From Bacillota bacterium (GTDB taxonomy: Bacteria; Bacillota; Bacilli; Bacillales; Cytobacillaceae): a DNA stretch of 44,804 nt. Below are positions 40,761 through 44,804 of this stretch, piece after piece; the stretch's first letter is position 1, and each line of letters opens with the position of its first letter. The position numbers and the translations under genes were made by a program. Under the pieces are notes generated by a model. It ran no database searches and was not told the origin of the DNA. It was given only the letters and a program-made list of their open reading frames with translations. Location: positions 1-44,804 of the forward strand of contig JAEWDX010000189.1 in the NCBI GenBank assembly GCA_023389895.1, read 5' to 3'.

Positions 40761-41639
40761 ATGAGAGAGGAAGAAAAGAAACGATCTTCTCAAAATTCCA
40801 GCTTTAAGCGCTTTTTCAAAAAACGTTGGGTCTACCCAGCTATCTACATTGCCAGTGCAGCTATCATACTAACTGGGGTTCTTTGGTATCAAAACAGCAA
40901 TAGTGCAACAAAGCAAGATGATTTTAACTATAATGCTACAGATGTTCCAGGTAAGAAGTTTGGTGAGCCATCGGTTGAGGTTAACAGTTTGATGGAAAAC
41001 ATTTTATTGCCTGTGAAGGATGCAGATTCGGTAGTTTATAAGAGGAATTTTTATGATAACAATGCCAAAGCGGAAGACCAAGAAGCAGCACTCATACTTC
41101 ACAACAACCAATATCATCAAAATACAGGGGTTGATATTGGCATGAAGGACGGAGAGTCCTTTGAAGTAATTGCAGCGCTAAGTGGGAAAGTAACAAATGT
41201 AGCAGATAAGGATGCCCTATTAGGAAATGTCATTGAAATTGAACACGACAAAGGAATCATCACGAAATATCAATCTGTTACAGAGATAAACGTTAAGGTT
41301 GGCGATCAAGTTAAGCAAGGACAAGTTATTGCGAAAGCAGGAGAAAGTCAGTTTGATGAAGAAGTGGGAGTACATGTTCATTTTGAAATTCGTAAAAATG
41401 ATCTGCCACTCAATCCACATGAATACTTCCAAAAGCCATTAAGTGCATTACTGGAAGACGGAACATCTGATCATTCAAGTGCTAGCGATGAGAAAAAGAG
41501 TGAAGAAAGTTCCTCTGATGAAAAATCAGACGATAAGTCCAAAGATGACAAAGTAACTGATGAAGAAAAGGACGCCAATGATAAAGAAAAAATCGATGAG
41601 GAAACAAAGGAAGAATCAAAAGAATCCTCTAACATTTAA
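40761..41639 (+). CDS. spoIIQ: Stage II sporulation protein Q
   Basis: SpoIIQ sits in the forespore membrane and binds mother-cell SpoIIIAH across the septum, forming the engulfment ratchet and the feeding channel. The 292-residue product opens MREEEKKRSSQ, has a transmembrane helix (about 30-50, WVYPAIYIASAAIILTGVLW), an M23/LytM-like domain (about 100-220) and a strongly acidic Ser/Glu/Lys tail (225-292). The second metal motif HVH is present (205-207). The first His of the H-x3-D motif is replaced by Asn121 (NTGVD), so it should be a non-catalytic LytM fold, as in B. subtilis where Ser is found. ATG 40761 follows GAGGTGATG. Confidence 0.95.
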   Translation: MREEEKKRSSQNSSFKRFFKKRWVYPAIYIASAAIILTGVLWYQNSNSATKQDDFNYNATDVPGKKFGEPSVEVNSLMENILLPVKDADSVVYKRNFYDNNAKAEDQEAALILHNNQYHQNTGVDIGMKDGESFEVIAALSGKVTNVADKDALLGNVIEIEHDKGIITKYQSVTEINVKVGDQVKQGQVIAKAGESQFDEEVGVHVHFEIRKNDLPLNPHEYFQKPLSALLEDGTSDHSSASDEKKSEESSSDEKSDDKSKDDKVTDEEKDANDKEKIDEETKEESKESSNI

Positions 41640-41727
41640 GAACAATGACAGTAAAGAATGTTCTTTTATTCGGTAGTTTTTAGGCGCTGTCCGAAAAATG
41701 GTGGTTTAGCCCGAAAGCTAAAAAAGT

Positions 41728-41768
41728 AAAAGCCCAAGAAAATGTTTTGAAATTTTCTTGGGCTTTTT
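41728..41768. terminator. Bidirectional terminator after spoIIQ
   Basis: AAAAGCCCAAGAAAAT (41728-41743) and ATTTTCTTGGGCTTTT (41752-41767) form a perfect 16-bp stem with an 8-nt loop and T/A runs on both sides. Confidence 0.95.
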
Positions 41769-41870
41769 ATTTTAAAGAAAGTTTAAATAGGGAGTCTACC
41801 GCAACCACTACGGCTGTGGTATTTTTTTTTGTTTCATTCCCCTTACAAGCAATAAGATTCTAGCGTCTCA

Positions 41871-42080
41871 TCATTGTACTTTAAACTGAAGGGCAATGGT
41901 TTTAAGCTCGTCAGCCATTTTGCTGAGGACGACTGTTGATGAGGAGATCTCCTCCATTGTTGCATTTTGCTCTTCGGCAGCAGCGGCAACGCTTTGAGAC
42001 TGCTCATTTGCTTCAGTTATTTCCTCTCGAATCACTTCGATTAAATGGTGAATTTCTCCAGCTAGGCCTACATTATCATA
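41871..42080 (-). pseudogene. C-terminal relic of a methyl-accepting chemotaxis protein
   Basis: On the minus strand 69 codons remain open before a TGA. They read NVGLAGEIHHLIEVI, then QSQSVAAAAEEQNATMEEIS and finish KMADELKTIALQFKVQ. This is the last helix of a chemoreceptor signalling domain, including the methylation-site region and typical C-terminus. An in-frame stop (42081-42083) lies upstream, and nothing chemoreceptor-like continues beyond it. The copy at 7193-8488 ends differently, so this comes from another paralogue. No start codon or ribosome-binding site. Confidence 0.75.
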
Positions 42081-42140
42081 TCACAGCGACCACAGAGATA
42101 TGTTGCTTTTTATTGAAATAACGAGAATTTTATCAAACAA

Positions 42141-42175
42141 AAATCGAGTCAGAGATAGAAAGTCTGACTCGATTT
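42141..42175 (-). terminator. Terminator of the LysM gene
   Basis: A perfect 13-bp stem (42141-42153 with 42163-42175). Read on the minus strand it is followed by TTTTTG and lies 65 bases past the LysM stop. Confidence 0.85.
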
Positions 42176-42239
42176 ACTAAATTTAGAAAGATTTTTATGA
42201 AATTGTCATAAGTGCATTGGCCTAGCAGTCCAGTTATGA

Positions 42240-42884
42240 TTATTGAATTTGAATGATGGCTCCATTTTTATAGGAAATAAGAACTTCTTTTCCAGAAAGC
42301 TTTTGATAAGTTTGCGCCGTACCATATGGAACTTTTAGTGTAAACGACTGTTTGTTTGCACTAAATTCTACTGTGAAAGTATCGACCGCTCCGACAACCT
42401 TCGCCTTTTTATAAAAAATATCATCCATAATGATTAGTTTTTGATTGATTAAAACCATATCTTTTGTTAGTTTATTTTGCTGTTTAAGTTCTTCAACCGT
42501 AAGGCCGAAGCGGCTCGCAATTCCCCATAATGTATCGCCAGGGACAACTGTATAAATGGCAGCTGTTTGCAAGGAATCTCCTGGCGTGTGAAGGTTGATT
42601 GGAATGTCAAGCTTTTGCCCAATAAAGATTTTATCAGAAGTAAGCTGATTCGCTTTTTTGATTTCTTGAATCGAAATGCCACTTTCTTTGGAAATTTGAT
42701 ATAACGAATCTCCTTCCTTCACGATGTACGGTTCATTAAATGCTTTAACTTCGCTTGAAGTAAAAAAGAATGTGGATGAAGCAATAGTTGCTGCGATTGT
42801 AGCATAAGCAAATTTAATTCGAAGATTTTTATTTTTAACATTTTTTTCCTTTAAAATTCTTTCCTTACGAGTGTTAGTAATCAT
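42240..42884 (-). CDS. Exported protein with two LysM domains
   Basis: The 214-residue product has a basic N-terminus and a signal peptide or anchor (about 24-43), then two LysM peptidoglycan-binding domains: YIVKEGDSLYQISKESGISI (about 53-95) and YTVVPGDTLWGIASRFGLTV (about 108-150). The last 60 residues (KAKVVGAVDTFTVEFSANKQ onward) form a small beta-rich domain that I do not recognise. No amidase, NlpC/P60, peptidase or transglycosylase domain is present, so it should bind rather than cut wall or spore cortex. ATG 42884 follows GGAAGGGG; a longer frame from 42929 lacks a site. Its location between spoIIQ and spoIIID suggests, but does not prove, a sporulation role. Confidence 0.85.
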   Translation of the reverse strand: MITNTRKERILKEKNVKNKNLRIKFAYATIAATIASSTFFFTSSEVKAFNEPYIVKEGDSLYQISKESGISIQEIKKANQLTSDKIFIGQKLDIPINLHTPGDSLQTAAIYTVVPGDTLWGIASRFGLTVEELKQQNKLTKDMVLINQKLIIMDDIFYKKAKVVGAVDTFTVEFSANKQSFTLKVPYGTAQTYQKLSGKEVLISYKNGAIIQIQ

Positions 42885-43327
42885 TTTTTTCCCCTTCCAA
42901 ATTCTTTGAAAGCAACCCTGACAAAACAAATTAGGCCTAAATCAAATAGATGAATGAACATTTAGACCCCATTTTATGTGAAGAAGTACTTGTCGACAAT
43001 AGGGAGAAATTCATGAACAAAATAAGCATTTATCTCTATCATACCGCCTATTATATTTAGTAGGTTATACGAATGAAGAACTATTAAATAATAGGGAAAT
43101 AGGTAATAATATGAAACCATTTGTTCAAAAATGAATCGAATTCATCGAAAACATATTTTTGCAATCAGAGAAATTTGTCGAGGGATAGGGGAATAAGACT
43201 TATTCTGTCAGCTCTGTTTGGCAAGAAATTAGGTATTATGTGCCGGTGAATTATACATCAACAAGATGAAAATATACCTTGTTTTCAAAAAACTATACTT
43301 ATATCTTGTCCCTATTCAGCATTTCGT
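42885..43327. other. Gap between the LysM gene and the spoIIID unit
   Basis: About 440 bases of AT-rich DNA. It must hold the minus-strand promoter of the LysM gene, but I could not pick one with confidence. CTTGTCCC at 43303-43310 is a SpoIIID-box candidate upstream of the spoIIID promoter, and GTACTTGTCGACAAT near 42987 contains a palindrome. No gene is visible. Confidence 0.5.
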
Positions 43328-43356
43328 GCATATATTAGCACCCAAGCTAATACACT
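43328..43356 (+). promoter_or_regulatory. Sigma-E promoter of the spoIIID unit
   Basis: GCATATA (43328-43334), a 14-bp spacer and AATACACT (43349-43356) match the sigma-E pattern KMATATT-N14-CATACAMT at nearly all positions. A GGACAAG-type SpoIIID box lies 18 bases upstream on the other strand, consistent with SpoIIID autoregulation. Confidence 0.7.
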
Positions 43357-43386
43357 GTTACAAACCTAACAAAGAGAGTGTTTGAG

Positions 43387-43590
43387 GTGAAGAGTCGTTT
43401 TGAAGCTAATATTGAATGTGCCTTAGGACATGTTTTATTCACAGCAAGCTCAGAAAGTTCGACTTTCTGCCGTATGAATTGGTTGATGCTCATCGCAGCA
43501 TGTTTAGAGGTGGATGAAATCATACGGAACTTCGTATCTAATCCTTTCGAAAAAGCGGGTCTCATTTCACATTCCTCACATCCAATTTAG
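43387..43590 (+). CDS. Upstream ORF of spoIIID (usd-like)
   Basis: A 67-codon frame (70 if GTG 43378 is used) begins just after the sigma-E promoter and stops with TAG exactly in front of the spoIIID Shine-Dalgarno GGAGGG (43591-43596). The predicted peptide (KSRFEANIECALGHVLFTAS, then FCRMNWLMLIAACLEVDEII) is not recognised. In B. subtilis, translation of spoIIID depends on translation of a small upstream ORF, usd. The arrangement here is the same, so I infer a usd equivalent without claiming sequence homology. GTG 43387 has a weak AAAGAGAG site at a reasonable distance. Confidence 0.5.
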   Translation: MKSRFEANIECALGHVLFTASSESSTFCRMNWLMLIAACLEVDEIIRNFVSNPFEKAGLISHSSHPI

Positions 43591-43604
43591 GGAGGGCGAG
43601 TGGT

Positions 43605-43871
43605 GTGCACGATTACATCAAAGAGAGAACTATCAAGATTGGAAAGTATATCGTGGAGACGAGAAAAACAGTTCGCGTTATTGCGAAAGAGTTTGGCGTA
43701 TCCAAAAGTACAGTCCATAAAGACTTAACGGAAAGACTTCCTGAAATTAATCCAGAGCTAGCTAATGAGGTAAAAGAAATTTTAGATTATCATAAATCAA
43801 TCCGCCATTTGCGTGGTGGGGAAGCGACAAAAATGAAATATAAAAAGGAAGAAACGGAACCGATTAAATAA
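43605..43871 (+). CDS. spoIIID: Sporulation transcription factor SpoIIID
   Basis: SpoIIID is a small DNA-binding protein of the mother cell that switches many sigma-E genes on or off and activates sigK. The 88-residue product is almost identical over its first 75 residues to B. subtilis SpoIIID: MHDYIKERTIKIGKYIVETR, the helix-turn-helix TVRVIAKEFGVSKSTVHKDL (about 22-41), and a basic C-terminal helix with HKSIRHLRGGEATKMKYKK. It starts with GTG at 43605, eight bases after GGAGGG. The upstream frame ends at this site, implying translational coupling. A hairpin terminator follows. Confidence 0.97.
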   Translation: MHDYIKERTIKIGKYIVETRKTVRVIAKEFGVSKSTVHKDLTERLPEINPELANEVKEILDYHKSIRHLRGGEATKMKYKKEETEPIK

Positions 43872-43890
43872 GGAAAAATAGCATGAAGCA

Positions 43891-43928
43891 ATAAAAGCAA
43901 TTGGCGATTTAGTTAATTGCTTTTATTT
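43891..43928 (+). terminator. Terminator after spoIIID
   Basis: ATAAAAGCAATT (43891-43902) and AATTGCTTTTAT (43915-43926) form a perfect 12-bp stem with a 12-nt loop. The T-run is within the stem's 3' arm. Confidence 0.8.
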
Positions 43929-44014
43929 ATGAATTTCTCCTCTTTTTCACCGACAAAAAACTGCCCAATTATCCCACATTTTTTGACAAAAGATTATTTT
44001 ATTTTCCAAGAGTG

Positions 44015-44023
44015 TGGTAGAAT
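44015..44023 (+). promoter_or_regulatory. Candidate extended -10 promoter of mbl
   Basis: TGG-TAGAAT (44015-44023) is an extended -10; the expected -35 position is only TATTTT, and a TTGACA at 43983-43988 is too far away. The 330-nt gap from spoIIID to mbl contains only this and the spoIIID terminator. Confidence 0.35.
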
Positions 44024-44201
44024 ATAAAATTAGGATAGATCTTGGTTCGATTAATAAAAAACTGTTGTTTTTTAAGTAGAAGCATCAGCTATTTAAGATA
44101 GGAATAAGCGAGGTTCGCTTCAAAAAAGTCTTTGGATAATCAATCTAAGGATCGGTGGGCGGACAGTGTAGGCTAATTGTACAAGGAGGATAATGAATAT
44201 C

Positions 44202-44804
44202 ATGTTTGCAAGGGATATTGGGATTGACTTAGGTACCGCTAATGTGCTGATCCATGTAAAAGGTCGAGGAATTGTATTGAATGAACCTTCTGTCGTTGCG
44301 ATTGATAGAAATAGCAATAGAGTTTTAGCTGTTGGTGAAGAAGCTCGCCGCATGGTCGGACGTACACCTGGAAATATTATGGCAATCCGTCCGCTGAAAG
44401 ACGGTGTTATTGCTGATTTTGATGTAACAGAGGCAATGTTAAAGCATTTTATCAATAAATTAAATGTGAAGGGCTTTTTGTCAAAGCCACGCATTTTAAT
44501 ATGCTGTCCAACAAACATTACGAGCGTTGAGCAGAAGGCAATTAAAGAAGCGGCTGAAAAAAGTGGCGGAAAGAAGATTTATTTAGAAGAAGACCCAAAA
44601 GTAGCTGCAATTGGTGCTGGAATGGACATTTTCCAGCCGAGCGGAAACATGGTTGTTGACATTGGTGGCGGTACGACAGATGTTGCTGTCTTATCAATGG
44701 GCGATATTGTAACATCCTCCTCGATTAAATTGGCTGGAGATGCTTTCGATAATGAAATTCTTCAATATATTAAACGTGAATACAAGCTTCTGATTGGTGA
44801 AAGA
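44202..44804 (+). CDS. mbl: MreB-like actin homologue Mbl (5' part, cut by window end)
   Basis: Mbl is a bacterial actin that forms membrane-associated filaments and directs side-wall synthesis along the rod. The visible 201 residues run from MFARDIGIDLGTANVLIHVK (phosphate-1 loop) through RPLKDGVIADFDVTEAML, the CCPTNITSVEQKAI segment and the phosphate-2 loop VVDIGGGTTDVAVLS to KREYKLLIGER. The wording MFARDIG...NVLIHVKG distinguishes Mbl from MreB and MreBH. I use ATG 44202, twelve bases after AGGAGG; the in-frame ATG 44193 (three residues longer) is only three bases after it. The frame is open to the window end, so about 130 residues are missing. Confidence 0.96.
   Translation, partial: MFARDIGIDLGTANVLIHVKGRGIVLNEPSVVAIDRNSNRVLAVGEEARRMVGRTPGNIMAIRPLKDGVIADFDVTEAMLKHFINKLNVKGFLSKPRILICCPTNITSVEQKAIKEAAEKSGGKKIYLEEDPKVAAIGAGMDIFQPSGNMVVDIGGGTTDVAVLSMGDIVTSSSIKLAGDAFDNEILQYIKREYKLLIGER

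Noticed and set aside
41804..41831. Second terminator (ACCAC/GTGGT followed by a long T-run)
   Set aside because: The stem is only five base pairs and the perfect terminator 40 bases upstream already explains spoIIQ transcript end.
43514..43720. 68-codon plus frame overlapping the start of spoIIID
   Set aside because: It overlaps the strongly conserved SpoIIID reading frame in another phase and has no ribosome-binding site.
1..44804. tRNA or rRNA genes
   Set aside because: No cloverleaf with a T-arm GGTTCGAATCC-like consensus and CCA end, and no rRNA-like segment, was seen while reading both strands.

Overview
The window is chromosomal DNA from an endospore-forming member of the Bacillaceae. 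Three things point there: the gene order matches the B. subtilis rpmE-to-mbl interval, sporulation genes are interleaved with housekeeping genes (spoIIR, spoIID, spoIIQ, spoIIID), and A-rich purine Shine-Dalgarno sites sit before almost every start. It is not B. subtilis itself, because a complete nuoABCDHIJKLMN complex I operon lies between the ATP synthase operon and ywzB-ywmB-murA. I cannot assign a genus from sequence alone.

Layout. 1-6 kb: rpmE, tdk, a short lipoprotein, prfA-prmC (translation termination), spoIIR, and ywlC (Sua5/TsaC), which lies in a dense DnaA-box cluster. 6-12.2 kb: mntP, ywlE (protein-arginine phosphatase) coupled to a chemoreceptor, rpiB, ywlG, glyA, upp. 12.4-16.2 kb: mnaA and a Vpr-like secreted subtilase. 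16.3-23.8 kb: the F1Fo ATP synthase operon atpIBEFHAGDC, with a perfect hairpin after atpE and a palindromic repeat element between atpG and atpD. 23.8-25.9 kb: about 2 kb of mostly noncoding DNA with six copies of a 52-53 bp tandem repeat, a perfect Rex-type operator in front of an orphan terminator, a HIT-family gene on the minus strand, a decayed gene, and a 200-nt multi-armed palindrome. The right arm of that palindrome supplies the -35 box of the nuo promoter. 25.9-36.3 kb: the eleven-subunit nuo operon, lacking nuoEFG. 36.8-41.6 kb: ywzB, ywmB, murA, spoIID, spoIIQ. 41.9-44.8 kb: a chemoreceptor relic and a LysM protein on the minus strand, then an upstream ORF-spoIIID unit and the 5' part of mbl.

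How the parts work together. Bioenergetics dominates the middle: NuoABCDHIJKLMN pumps ions into the same gradient used by the ATP synthase just upstream, and redox (Rex-like) operator sequences occur between the two operons. Sporulation runs through both ends. SpoIIR (forespore) triggers sigma-E, SpoIID and SpoIIQ drive engulfment, SpoIIID tunes the sigma-E regulon, and candidate sigma-E and sigma-F promoters with SpoIIID boxes can be read in front of these genes. Cell-wall functions (MurA, MnaA, Mbl, LysM protein) and nucleotide salvage (Tdk, Upp) fill the rest.

The items most worth a second look are the DnaA-box cluster, the Rex operator with its orphan transcription unit, the palindromic element that carries the nuo promoter, the 52-53 bp tandem repeat after atpC, and the 200-residue Ala/Lys extension of NuoC. 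No tRNA, rRNA, insertion sequence, prophage or CRISPR array was found. All homology statements are from memory of protein families; no search was run.
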